From Tritrichomonas musculus (Eukaryota; Parabasalia; Tritrichomonadida; Tritrichomonadidae), in the NCBI GenBank assembly GCA_039105265.1, contig JAPFFF010000010.1, positions 1,116,001-1,180,000 on the forward strand: a stretch of DNA of 64,000 nucleotides, written 5' to 3'. A program made the translations under genes and the position numbers. The notes beneath the pieces are model-generated. The model had not been told where the DNA came from and searched no databases. It saw nothing but the letters and a program-made list of their open reading frames with translations. Every line of letters begins with the position of its first letter. Within the stretch, counting starts at the first letter, position 1. Positions 55,501 to 63,854 of the stretch are shown here, one piece after another.

Positions 55501-55704
55501 GTTGATAACATAATCACGCAATCCGTTAACTGCTTCATTCAATTGTTCCTTAGTGATTCCATTTCCGTTTGAAATCCCTACGTTTCCGTTCGATGTATCA
55601 CCTTTGATAACATAATTATCGACATATCTTTTAATGTATTCGTTAATCAATCCGTCAATAGTATTTGTTTTTGTTATGTGTCCGCTCTGCTCAATCGTAA
55701 ACAT
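52543..55704 (-). CDS. Tail-fibre-like protein, 1053 residues
   Basis: Several copies of a fibre repeat of the form YALKTDIPEPVDLTPYY and SAQADEKFVDEDELAYELDK alternate with beta-rich insert domains of 100-150 residues; the N-terminus has EYIKRYVDNYVIKG. The C-terminal ~130 residues (VGSPVYMTGKVYKH ... VGICVRID ... VGIITSIIDERTLAVF) resemble shaft-end domains of viral and phage fibres. The same repeat type occurs in fibre 2 of Element 1. Divergent from the 764-residue gene across 22 bp. Likely a trimeric attachment fibre; inferred. Confidence 0.65.
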   Translation of the reverse strand: MFTIEQSGHITKTNTIDGLINEYIKRYVDNYVIKGDTSNGNVGISNGNGITKEQLNEAVNGLRDYVINNYALSTDIPEPIDITNYALKTDIPEVLKNSELQLNIKELLPDEMFQKLMAEDDKPLSAQASMCLTSIAVNEGFQSALDDCAERYVPKDDLKNYITRDNLTVSTEYTIEIKTYMFPNIGPVPEEYEENGMDTSHVLPFKEGTHLVGYKLDNSGNIFHFDIRFKTNELYADDEYNVKQHEAEGFESEGEYFELVWDEFTGAIYDRYQYLPITITLAETNDELALKSDIPEPVDLTPYYTSAQADEKFVDEDELAYELDKYETKTVAEGKYAMKSEIPEIIEGQTTIQFEIVNNTIPDLDYNTYHELIEQYGLDIVSSNSFYTGHYVHVDYSYNDDDDEQPSQIMRIEGSDSSIWFLYDSHELINPGTGDTPEVLSCSITKTIEPTDRNAYSARYVSNNYALKTDIPEPVDLTPYYSSAQADEKFVDEDELAYELDKYALKTDIPTIPTDLVNESALSTALYGTELNIEYPNPVRDYIFVKPYLPETDIHVIFDVNWGSNKDYINNIQHFDLIFKPYEKYMRGYRMMLDNGLSIVWYDRGEFMLCNSSGNTQWLINVIKAQIESPFIKTANVVDENPEQITIQCTQNESGCVVPDDDIRRVFTTKNIIVKFKRNADDASYEEVEYEYSLYKSLNMIYKSTSNELININYNTHIVSLRAADDTLTNIYDASITLISIRPVNDNMITSVKYVNDNFALKSNVITEEQLIKKCAIDCGPITEGGEISIHYLKLEDKVIKLEYIVGDYALCLEIRILFYDTTGNPHNIVLVLHQRTVYFDNFKFPFYYEDTVDITSGRPLTYNFPIGGYSWTTTQELLDAKQIYSRCIMSRGYLAKYKAAIYGAQSNTTITHYSPIESSMNSVSDFVVGSPVYMTGKVYKHVGDEWKPSTADDTTDCICSVKTSGTWKEYVGICVRIDDKNKCITFSSHGDYMVRVNDSSCYSIGDEVFIDNEDNKLKVLSGETAITSKIKRMTVGIITSIIDERTLAVFKE

Positions 55705-55726
55705 TCAATTTATTAGAAACTAAACA

Positions 55727-58021
55727 ATGTCAAAACAAGATAAAAATAATTCATCTGATAGCTTTGAATTAGATTTAAGTAATATTGATGATGAAACTAT
55801 ATTTGATAGTGAGGTATCTAAACCTGATGATGATGAAGAACTAGAGGACCCGATAGATTATTTTAAGAACACGTTTCTCAGTACATACAAACTAGAACAC
55901 CCCAATGATTTAATTAATTTGTTGTATCAAATACAAAACAATGAATATACAGGAAGAAGTGTGGGAAAGATTCGTGAAATGAAAGTCAAGTTTCGTCGAT
56001 TTGTTTCATTGATGAACAAAATCAATGCAGGTATTAAAAGTAAAGGTAATCGATTCCTTAGTTTAAAAGAGTACACAACAGATAAAAAAAGTCTTGATAT
56101 CATTATCAATTACTTCAATATTGTTGTCAACGATGATTTGAATTATAGCTCTGATGGTTTTCGTTCATCACCCATCAAACCACCGAGAAAGAGTCAAACA
56201 CCACAAACCAACAAAGGAAGAAGAAAGAGAACAAGCATACATGAACCAACACTTGATACTAATAAACGAAGAACACCAAGAAGAAAACGCATAACTCCGA
56301 GTGATTCTGATGAAAATGACTCGACAATACAATTGCCTAAAGACAGTGAAGATTCATTACTTAATATAACATTAAGCGAATCAGATTCTGAGTCATTAAT
56401 ATTGAAAAACGATGATTTATCTGATTCTTTTATTGAACCATCAAAGGAACACAATAAAAATAATTTTTCAACTAATAAAATGGCAGACGACAACAACAAT
56501 AATAACGGACCTCTTCAATCATTATATGATGATGAATTAGATGATTGGCATGATGATGATGAAGCAGCAACCGAAGCATACAGATATACAAAAACACCTG
56601 CAAAACAACCATACAGATATGTTGATAATGAAGAAGAAGCACAAGAAATTAAATCACCTTTTGCAAGGAAATACAAAGGATATGCAGAAGATAACAAAGC
56701 AGATGCTGAAATACTTGATGAATTAATAAGAAATGCAAAGCAACCCTCAAAGAATACTCGCGGACGTCGTGATAAAAAAGATATGCCTCTTGTTAACTCA
56801 ACATTAAAGGATTCATTTGACAAGCTTGAAATACCTCGGGTTGGTGGTAATATATCCTATTACAGAGATAAATTTATTGATATGATTATTAACGGAAACT
56901 TCAGAATCAAATACATTCCGAATGCAGCTTGTCGTGATACAGCTATTGAATACTGTAAGAATTCAGTTGATAAAGACGGTAAACCAAGATATCGTTTATT
57001 ACCAGAAAATGCCAAAGACCCGTTAGGAAACTCAATAACAGACTTGAACGGTGATAAAGTTGATGATGTTGTTTTAATTGATAGGAACGGTAATCCTTCA
57101 ATCATTAACGGATACAAGCTTGTATTTGCTTCTCCTTACAAGAAAGTTTGGAAATCTGTTATTAAAACAAAACAAGAAAGAAAAGAAATGCCGTTCAATA
57201 AATGGATTCAATCATTATTTGATAAAGATATCAAGAAAATTGATTGGGATGCTGGTCAATACAAATTAACAAAGGGAAAAGAAATGCAAGAGCTAGAAAA
57301 TTATTACGGTCCTATGGGTCTGGGAAAAGCAAGAGTCAGCAAACGTATTACACCAAGTTCTTATTGGTCATCAATCTTTTCTAAAGTCTGGAAAGTGTAT
57401 TGGAATGACGAACAATTCTTTGTATTATCTCCTTTGAAGAAACTCATCAATTACCTTGCTGTATCAAATATGTTATTTGCTTATCTCTTTGATGCTCCTT
57501 TCAAAGAACTAATTCAAGACAATAAGTTCAATGGAAAGATATTAACATATGAACAATGGACATATTGGAAACAACAGAACAATAAAGAATATGTTTCAGT
57601 ATTAGGAAAGAATGTTCAATCATATGTTGAGAAGATTATTGATAAAGCTATTGATATCACATCAGGAGAATTAAAGGCTGAACCAAGTCAATGGGGTAAA
57701 CAATTTACTGAATTAATGCATTACATTGATTATGTTGTCTTTGGTGTTGGTTTCAATGTTGATGTAAGTAAGCAAGAAGGATATAACAGGTTGAAACGAA
57801 ATGCAGAAGGAATTAAAGAAGCAACGCCAGAAGATATTAAGAACGTTAAAGATAATTTCATTAAACGAATCACCGCAGCAATAGAAAGAGATATATATCC
57901 AAATTGTGGATACACAGCATTCAAAGCACAACTCAAAGAAAGCAAATTGCAGAACAAAAATAAATATGATAATTTTGCTGTTAATCTTAAACCATTACAT
58001 CAAAGAATGAATAATGAATAA
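55727..58021 (+). CDS. Unknown 764-residue protein, disordered N-half and globular C-half
   Basis: Residues 1-260 are acidic and Ser/Asn-rich with a basic patch (KGRRKRTSIHEPT ... RRTPRRKR); an Asn run lies at about 255-260; residues about 365-764 are globular with many aromatic residues (YGPMGLGKARVSKRI, WSSIFSKVWKVYWNDEQFF, YEQWTYWKQQ). I do not recognise a family. Because these polymerases need a priming terminal protein and none is evident elsewhere in the element, this large basic/aromatic protein is one candidate, as is an internal virion protein. Both are guesses. Confidence 0.55.
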   Translation: MSKQDKNNSSDSFELDLSNIDDETIFDSEVSKPDDDEELEDPIDYFKNTFLSTYKLEHPNDLINLLYQIQNNEYTGRSVGKIREMKVKFRRFVSLMNKINAGIKSKGNRFLSLKEYTTDKKSLDIIINYFNIVVNDDLNYSSDGFRSSPIKPPRKSQTPQTNKGRRKRTSIHEPTLDTNKRRTPRRKRITPSDSDENDSTIQLPKDSEDSLLNITLSESDSESLILKNDDLSDSFIEPSKEHNKNNFSTNKMADDNNNNNGPLQSLYDDELDDWHDDDEAATEAYRYTKTPAKQPYRYVDNEEEAQEIKSPFARKYKGYAEDNKADAEILDELIRNAKQPSKNTRGRRDKKDMPLVNSTLKDSFDKLEIPRVGGNISYYRDKFIDMIINGNFRIKYIPNAACRDTAIEYCKNSVDKDGKPRYRLLPENAKDPLGNSITDLNGDKVDDVVLIDRNGNPSIINGYKLVFASPYKKVWKSVIKTKQERKEMPFNKWIQSLFDKDIKKIDWDAGQYKLTKGKEMQELENYYGPMGLGKARVSKRITPSSYWSSIFSKVWKVYWNDEQFFVLSPLKKLINYLAVSNMLFAYLFDAPFKELIQDNKFNGKILTYEQWTYWKQQNNKEYVSVLGKNVQSYVEKIIDKAIDITSGELKAEPSQWGKQFTELMHYIDYVVFGVGFNVDVSKQEGYNRLKRNAEGIKEATPEDIKNVKDNFIKRITAAIERDIYPNCGYTAFKAQLKESKLQNKNKYDNFAVNLKPLHQRMNNE

Positions 58022-59140
58022 TTAATTTAAATCAAAACCTCCATTATTGTTATTATTATTATTATTATTTTTGTCATTTGGGTCTGAAACGATTCTAAAA
58101 CTATAACGTTTTGTTGATTGTGGTTGTTGCTTCTGGTCTTGCTGATTATCAAGTGAAGTTGACAAGTCTTCAAAAGTATCATTATTTATGTTTTGTTGTC
58201 GTTCAGAATAATTTGATGTCTTATTAGGATTTGGTGTTTCAAAATAAAAGCCTTGTGATTGATTTTGATTTCTTACATGCCAATCGTCTTCAATTTCCAT
58301 AGGTTCATAGCTTGTTGGATAATTTGGTTTTGTACTTATGGCTGATGCTGAAAAATGAACTTTGTTATCATTTTCTTTTGATTTATGCTTTCTTGGTGGA
58401 TTGGGAGTTAATGATTTAATATTTTCTGTTGTTTCATTTGCTGTTGTTTCGTTATCGGGTTTTATATTTGGTTTGAATATAGGATATTCAGTGAATATAG
58501 TATCATTTCGAAAACCTAAATGTGCAGGTTTCTTCGGTTTATAATTCGTATTTTGATTTAAATCGTTCATTGTTTGTATTCTAATATCATTGGTGTCAGA
58601 ACCTGGTTCTGTGTTATCATAGAAATCAATTATCGGTATTAAGTTTGGATTATCATAAACGGTGAATGATATATATGTTTTATTTGCATTAGGATTATAA
58701 CCTGTATCAGCTGCAGTAATTATATTATTAAATGCATTCATGAATACCTCATAAGTAAAAGCGAAATTTACTCTATTAAAATAAGCTTCACCATCATATT
58801 CTACATAATAATTTGTTATATCTTTAGGTGTGTTATCATTTAATAATACAAATACAGGTTCTTGAAATCCTGGTAGTATCTTTCGTATAAATATGTATGA
58901 CGGACTATAAATTCCATCACCAATTAAATATAACATCCATGCAGGTCTAGTCGTTAATGTTGTACCTTTATAAATACTTTGAACTTGCCTCGGAAATGTA
59001 AAAGTTGATGGAAAAATATAAATTGACCTTGATTCAGTAGTCGTAATCATAGCAAATGCAATCGGTGCTACACCATTAATTTTATAATTACTCATATCAG
59101 CCAATTGATTCGGATTTAAATAAAATACATGAGAATCCAT
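58022..59140 (-). CDS. Unknown 372-residue protein with Asn-rich tail
   Basis: The N-terminal ~190 residues look like a beta-rich domain (INGVAPIAFAMITT, IYIFPSTFTFPRQ, AYFNRVNFAFTYEVFMNAF); the C-terminal half is disordered and ends in an Asn run. Convergent with the 764-residue gene, with adjacent stops. A minor capsid or penton role would fit the beta pattern and position near capsid and integrase, but there is no direct similarity to the Element 1 candidate. Confidence 0.5.
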   Translation of the reverse strand: MDSHVFYLNPNQLADMSNYKINGVAPIAFAMITTTESRSIYIFPSTFTFPRQVQSIYKGTTLTTRPAWMLYLIGDGIYSPSYIFIRKILPGFQEPVFVLLNDNTPKDITNYYVEYDGEAYFNRVNFAFTYEVFMNAFNNIITAADTGYNPNANKTYISFTVYDNPNLIPIIDFYDNTEPGSDTNDIRIQTMNDLNQNTNYKPKKPAHLGFRNDTIFTEYPIFKPNIKPDNETTANETTENIKSLTPNPPRKHKSKENDNKVHFSASAISTKPNYPTSYEPMEIEDDWHVRNQNQSQGFYFETPNPNKTSNYSERQQNINNDTFEDLSTSLDNQQDQKQQPQSTKRYSFRIVSDPNDKNNNNNNNNNGGFDLN

Positions 59141-59152
59141 TTTGAATAGTCA

Positions 59153-59503
59153 TTAATAAATCAAAAGACAACTGAATATAAATGATTCAGGTTCAATAAC
59201 GTTTCCTTTCATATCTGTGAACCATAAATGATATTCTTTTTTTGTGTTGTTCAGACACTCATATTTTCTGTATTTGGTTTGTCGTCTGTTAGCAAGCATA
59301 ATGAAATGGTCACAGAAAGGCATGAATTCAACTATATCTGAATGAACCATCAAATCACCGACAATATGTTGATTGACAACAGCCCCACAATACTGAACAA
59401 CAATGTACTTCTTGTTGCGACTATAAACGAAATCATCAGGAAGATTAAAATCTTTTGATTGTGTGTGATAGTATCGTTTTGTGATTGGTTGTTTAGCTTT
59501 CAT
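59153..59503 (-). CDS. Unknown 116-residue protein
   Basis: Overlaps the integrase 3' end by 11 bp, so probably translated from a linked transcript. Contains KKYIVVQYCGAVVNQHIVGD, MVHSDIVEFMPFCDHFIML and EYHLWFTDMKGNVI. A compact beta-rich protein; family not recognised. Confidence 0.5.
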   Translation of the reverse strand: MKAKQPITKRYYHTQSKDFNLPDDFVYSRNKKYIVVQYCGAVVNQHIVGDLMVHSDIVEFMPFCDHFIMLANRRQTKYRKYECLNNTKKEYHLWFTDMKGNVIEPESFIFSCLLIY

Positions 59504-60572
59504 TTTGCGTTTTATAAGTCAAAAAGAATACTTTATAATCATCATTCAAAGCATCTATTGATGAACAAACATATTTTGTGTACATGATTGGAACTGTTAT
59601 TATTGTTTTGTTCTTCAGTGTTTTGTTAGTTTGACGCAAAGGATTTAATAGTTTACATTTAACGTTTCCTGATTCATAACAAATGAATTCAGCAAGTTCA
59701 TTGAATACTCTTCTTCGCTTTTCATGTTTCTTTTCTGTTTTTCCGTAATCGGTGTGAATGAGTATTATATTTTTGGGTTTATATGACAGAAGACCTTTAA
59801 ATCGTTGTTTTTGTTGAATCTCTTTCAATTGCATTGATTTGGCTCTAATGTATTGCCATTCAAGGTCGCGGTCATCTTGCATCTGTTGAGGTGTTAGATA
59901 AATGTATTTTGATTGTCGTTTGTCAAGGTATTCATCAGTTTCTTCGTCAAATGATGTGTATAAAGGATTCAATAAACGAAGAGATGCATGAGGCGTGTTA
60001 TTGTACCATTCAACCGTTTGTTGTATCAATACATTGTTTGTCATTCGTTGTTGTGATTGACCGAAAGCATTTCGTAATGTTCTGATTACTGCATCGACAC
60101 ATTTATGTGCATTCGTGAAAGGTGAATCATCAATGATTAACTTTATTTTGTTTGGTGCTTTGAATTTAATTGTGTGTTTGTCTAATTGATATCTTTGCTC
60201 TTCACCGTTGCAATAACTTTTGAATGCATTTGATATAAAAGCCTTTTCACCATCACATTTAATTGTTTCAATTCTGATATTTCTTTTATTGACTAGTTTA
60301 TCAATTACTTTGATTACATAATACTCAGACTTGTAATCAATTGGTTCAACAATTAGGTATTTGGTGTTTACATTGATTATTACTAAATAAGCTTTATTTA
60401 ATGCAAACATTATATCAATTTCGTACGCATACGGTTCAAATGAGAAGTCAGGTTTTGATAGTTTCTTTACTGTCTTCAATTGGTAATCCTTAATATAGGG
60501 CTCGGTTTTAATGCCCGTGTCTTTGATGTACTTGTATTTAGATTTGAAAGGATAGTTGATTGATTCATTCAT
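59493..60572 (-). CDS. Retroviral-type integrase (Element 3)
   Basis: 359 residues, the same length as in Element 1. Acidic motifs EIDIMF (about 51-56) and KCDGEKAF (106-113), a helix CVDAVIRTLRNAFG in the third-motif region, and EWYNNTPHASLRLLNPLY, the integrase signature. The C-terminal ~130 residues are basic with a beta-rich end. Placed between the 116-residue protein and the capsid gene. Confidence 0.88.
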   Translation of the reverse strand: MNESINYPFKSKYKYIKDTGIKTEPYIKDYQLKTVKKLSKPDFSFEPYAYEIDIMFALNKAYLVIINVNTKYLIVEPIDYKSEYYVIKVIDKLVNKRNIRIETIKCDGEKAFISNAFKSYCNGEEQRYQLDKHTIKFKAPNKIKLIIDDSPFTNAHKCVDAVIRTLRNAFGQSQQRMTNNVLIQQTVEWYNNTPHASLRLLNPLYTSFDEETDEYLDKRQSKYIYLTPQQMQDDRDLEWQYIRAKSMQLKEIQQKQRFKGLLSYKPKNIILIHTDYGKTEKKHEKRRRVFNELAEFICYESGNVKCKLLNPLRQTNKTLKNKTIITVPIMYTKYVCSSIDALNDDYKVFFLTYKTQNES

Positions 60573-60659
60573 TTGAATCGCAAAAATAAAGCATTAATTT
60601 ATGAAGGAACTCTGTTCCCTTTTGCAAAGCAAAATGATTATTTAATGAAATCATTATTT

Positions 60660-62603
60660 TTATTCATTTGCTTGACTTCCTTGTGGAGATTCGTCATCAA
60701 CGTAAACCAATCCGTCAAGAGATAGTTTAAAGTAAGAGTCCCTAGTTATCCATAATTGAGTCGGAGGAGGTTTGACAATGGTTCCATCTGGTTCAACAAC
60801 ATTGAAATATGTGTCATCATCTCCTGTATATATTGGTTGCCCATTGACTTGTATCTGAACGTTTCCGAAACCTCCATCAAGTCCGTCATAACAATATCCT
60901 GCACTTGCTCGTTCTGTTTGAATGTTGAATACAAATGATGTTGCATCACTGATTGTGTTGTTGTATCTCTTACCGTTAGCGTCATTCTTTGGCATTGTCA
61001 TCGAATCCTCAAATTCCTTTGTGCATGAAAGAGTGATTGCATCTAAATCACCAGCCGTTAATTGATTTTCAAAGAATCGTGCACCAATGGTTGAAACGTT
61101 TTCGTCTGGGAAGTTCTTTCCACCAATATTCAAGAAACAGTTTTGATAAACTGGATTTTCAAAGACAGTTAAATCATTATGATGCTTTGGAAACATGATT
61201 GATAAATTAGTTGCATTGATTAATGGGATATTCAATGTTGACTTGATTCCGTTTGCTGCTGGAGCGATTGGAAAAGCATGATAATCAACTTTTTGTGAAG
61301 GAATGATTAAACCTTGTCTTAAAATGTCTTCAATTCCTTGTCTTGTAGCTTCACAAACACCAAAGCCTTGCATATTAGATTTACAAGCTGTGATGGTCAT
61401 TCGATTAACTGTTAATGTTGCTGTTTGTTTTGAATAATGAGCGCTCATCAACTTGTTGGCTTCAGTTTTAGATACAAAGTTAACGTAAACATGACCTGCA
61501 TGTGATGGTTGAGGTAATTTACCATGTTCTTTGGTATAATGGGCTTGACAAATTGCTTTATTATCATCAGTCTTTTCAATTCCAAGTTCAGTAAATTCAT
61601 CATCAGTAAAGCTAAATATTAATGAACAATTTTCAATCAGTTCATCGAAATCACCTCCAGATGCAGATACGTATTGTTCTCTAACTTCATACTTCAATTG
61701 ATATTTCGTTGGTGTTGGTTCAGGTGATGGTGGGTCTGGATTGTCTCCAGGTCCTGGAATCACTGCTTGATTACCAATTTGTGTGAATTGATGTTTGAGG
61801 TGTCCTCGTGCTTTGATTTCCTTTAGTCTGTTTAATTCTTCCATCGATATTGAATCATTATCTTCAAGAAATACTTTTGCTTCAGCAACTGTGTAAGGGT
61901 CTAATACTGCCCAAACAAGACCAGCGGGACTAACTTGAAAACGAATTGATAAATCACCAATGATTCCGTTAGGGAATAAATCGAATGCTTGTAATGCGAG
62001 CAAATCATCAAAAGGAACATTCAAATCAAATTCGACTTCACTTCTTCCTGTGTTCTTAAATGAATTCAAGTTGACATAAGCTCCTGCATGTGTTTGTGAA
62101 TAGTTGCTAATGTTTTCCCACAATGAATGAACGAATCTGCGACGTTTCTTCTCGGCTTCTGGTTTAACTGAAGAATATAAGAAGCCCTCACGAATGCATT
62201 CATTCTGTTGGTATCCGACATTGACATTATTATGAAGAATCTCTAACCTGTCAAACAACTGGTTTGATGATTTGAAACCGACAAACAGTTTGTACAAGTT
62301 GTTGGGGTCATTGATTTCATTTAATTTACTCATATCTGTATTCAATGACAAATCTAATTTAACGTGAAATGTTAAGAAACCTTTATCAATATCACTTATG
62401 AAGTGGTCAGGATGTGTTAAACTGATTTGCGAATATTGTCCTTGATGAAATGGAGCTGGTTGGTCATGACAGTCAACAGTTCTAAATGAAAATGAACGCG
62501 TACCGTCATTGACATTAATCATGTTTCTCATCTCTTCAAATGCATGAAGAACGTTTCCTGTTTCAGTGCGAAGATTATGGGCTCTCTCGTTTCTGTATAA
62601 CAT
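60660..62603 (-). CDS. Major capsid protein (double jelly-roll), 647 residues
   Basis: KLFVGFKSSNQLFDRLEILH, REGFLYSSVKPEAEKK, SLWENISNYSQTHAGAYVNL, VFNIQTERASAGYCYDGLD and NGQPIYTGDDDTYF align with the Element 2 capsid over the whole length and more distantly with Element 1. A Pro-rich loop (PGPGDNPDPPSPEPTPT) near the middle probably projects from the hexon. Capsid family as known for Polintons. Confidence 0.87.
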   Translation of the reverse strand: MLYRNERAHNLRTETGNVLHAFEEMRNMINVNDGTRSFSFRTVDCHDQPAPFHQGQYSQISLTHPDHFISDIDKGFLTFHVKLDLSLNTDMSKLNEINDPNNLYKLFVGFKSSNQLFDRLEILHNNVNVGYQQNECIREGFLYSSVKPEAEKKRRRFVHSLWENISNYSQTHAGAYVNLNSFKNTGRSEVEFDLNVPFDDLLALQAFDLFPNGIIGDLSIRFQVSPAGLVWAVLDPYTVAEAKVFLEDNDSISMEELNRLKEIKARGHLKHQFTQIGNQAVIPGPGDNPDPPSPEPTPTKYQLKYEVREQYVSASGGDFDELIENCSLIFSFTDDEFTELGIEKTDDNKAICQAHYTKEHGKLPQPSHAGHVYVNFVSKTEANKLMSAHYSKQTATLTVNRMTITACKSNMQGFGVCEATRQGIEDILRQGLIIPSQKVDYHAFPIAPAANGIKSTLNIPLINATNLSIMFPKHHNDLTVFENPVYQNCFLNIGGKNFPDENVSTIGARFFENQLTAGDLDAITLSCTKEFEDSMTMPKNDANGKRYNNTISDATSFVFNIQTERASAGYCYDGLDGGFGNVQIQVNGQPIYTGDDDTYFNVVEPDGTIVKPPPTQLWITRDSYFKLSLDGLVYVDDESPQGSQANE

Positions 62604-62652
62604 TTATGATTGAATAAAAAGGAAATAAAACACTTTTATCATTAATTAAATT
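62604..62652. promoter_or_regulatory. 49 bp divergent promoter, capsid / minor protein
   Basis: Separates the capsid ATG (62603, minus) from the 84-residue protein ATG (62653, plus). Counterpart of 41620-41661; arrangement conserved, sequence diverged and AT-rich. Confidence 0.55.
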
Positions 62653-62907
62653 ATGGGTGTCGGTATATTCAACAAAATCAAGAACGCATTTAAATCAATT
62701 GGCGGCAAAGTAAAATCATTCGCTCAGAAAGCAGTTAAAGCATTACCAAAAGTTGTTGATGTTGGAAAGCAAATCGTTGACAGAGTTAAACCGATTACAC
62801 AATTCATTCCTGGTGTCGGTCAGGTTGTTGACGCAATTGATACAGGTTTAAATGTTGCTGACAGAGTTGGGAGATTTGGAAAATCAATATTGAATGAAGT
62901 TAAATGA
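62653..62907 (+). CDS. Membrane-active-like minor capsid protein, 84 residues (Element 3)
   Basis: MGVGIFNKIKNAFKSIGGKV and FAQKAVKALPKVVDVGKQI make Lys/hydrophobic amphipathic helices, then the Gly/Val/Pro stretch TQFIPGVGQVVDAID. Same length and layout as the Element 2 protein. An adenovirus VI/X-like function is inferred from composition and place beside the capsid gene. Confidence 0.65.
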   Translation: MGVGIFNKIKNAFKSIGGKVKSFAQKAVKALPKVVDVGKQIVDRVKPITQFIPGVGQVVDAIDTGLNVADRVGRFGKSILNEVK

Positions 62908-62943
62908 AAAACAATGAATTATAATGATTTAATATAATTATAA

Positions 62944-63420
62944 ATGAATGAAAACATTAATGAACTTAAAGTTATAAATGATAATGTAAATGAATCAAAA
63001 GTATTTAAATCAATTGAAGAGTTCAATTTGTTCTATCAAAAGAATATCGAGCAAATGAAATCACAAACGACTAACTATTTGAACAAGATTTATAAAATCA
63101 TCACTAATGACGGCAACGAATACAAAATCACTAAGCGAAATTGTACAGACGGTAAAAGACTTAACGGCGACATTTATTTGAAGAAAGTTGGGAACACAAT
63201 CACTAAAACACTTGAAAATGACAACATCAAAGCTGATATATCATTAATGAAAGAATCGATTAACGAACTCAATGAATTAATAAATCAATTGAACAACAAA
63301 AATAAAATACTTGAAGAACATATTAATAAGCTTTCAAACGTTGTCGACCAACAATCAAAAGTTATTAATGAATATGTATTAAATGTTGTTGCTCCTGACA
63401 ACCACAGAATGATTAAGTGA
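62944..63420 (+). CDS. Conserved Maverick coiled-coil protein, 158 residues
   Basis: FKSIEEFNLFYQKNIEQMKS, TTNYLNKIYKIITND and YKITKRNC match the Element 2 protein at 42200. The C-terminal ~70 residues are a long coiled coil (ISLMKESINELNELINQLNN ...). Follows the 84-residue protein by 36 bp. Unknown function, possibly virion assembly. Confidence 0.65.
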   Translation: MNENINELKVINDNVNESKVFKSIEEFNLFYQKNIEQMKSQTTNYLNKIYKIITNDGNEYKITKRNCTDGKRLNGDIYLKKVGNTITKTLENDNIKADISLMKESINELNELINQLNNKNKILEEHINKLSNVVDQQSKVINEYVLNVVAPDNHRMIK

Positions 63421-63612
63421 ATCATGATGATTTAATGATTTAGTCGTTTTTGGAGGTGGTTCATGAAATATATTTCCTTTTTCATTATAACATTTCACTG
63501 TTGGTGCTGAATTTATTTTTGTTCTATTCTTTTGCATCGTTAATTGTAATCTATCAAAATGGTTTTTATGCTTATCGTCATGAACGGTTCTTAATTGATT
63601 AATAGCAGACAT
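63379..63612 (-). CDS. Hypothetical 77-residue basic protein
   Basis: Starts at ATG 63612 within a palindromic divergent start region and overlaps the 3' end of the previous gene by 42 bp. Basic, His/Asn/Pro-rich (KHKNHFDRLQLTMQKNRTKI, EPPPKTTKSL). No family. Gene status rests on its start context. Confidence 0.45.
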   Translation of the reverse strand: MSAINQLRTVHDDKHKNHFDRLQLTMQKNRTKINSAPTVKCYNEKGNIFHEPPPKTTKSLNHHDSLNHSVVVRSNNI

Positions 63613-63629
63613 TTAATTATTATTAAATG
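63610..63629. promoter_or_regulatory. Palindromic divergent start: CATTTAATTATTATTAAATG
   Basis: The 20 bp from one start codon to the other is close to its own reverse complement, leaving 14 bp between two divergent genes. It fits the very compact bidirectional starts elsewhere in these elements. Confidence 0.6.
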
Positions 63630-63854
63630 AGTGAACTAACAGAATACAAGAAAGAAATACCAGAACTAAAACGAATCAAACGAGGATTGAAAGAAAAGTG
63701 TTATGATTACAAACAATGTCTCAACAATATCAAATCAGGAATGTTGGGCTCTGACGGTCTTGCCGTTCGTGAGTCTCTTATCGAAGACATCAACAGCCTC
63801 AAAAATAAAGTTCATCAGCTTGAGAATGAATTAAATGAACTGTCTAATAAATGA
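63627..63854 (+). CDS. Small coiled-coil protein, 75 residues
   Basis: Helical throughout (LKRIKRGLKEKCYDYKQCLN; INSLKNKVHQLENELNELSN), ending in a leucine-heptad coiled coil. Its last ~14 codons lie in the right terminal inverted repeat, so the 3' end is duplicated at the left end of the element. Function unknown. Confidence 0.55.
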   Translation: MSELTEYKKEIPELKRIKRGLKEKCYDYKQCLNNIKSGMLGSDGLAVRESLIEDINSLKNKVHQLENELNELSNK

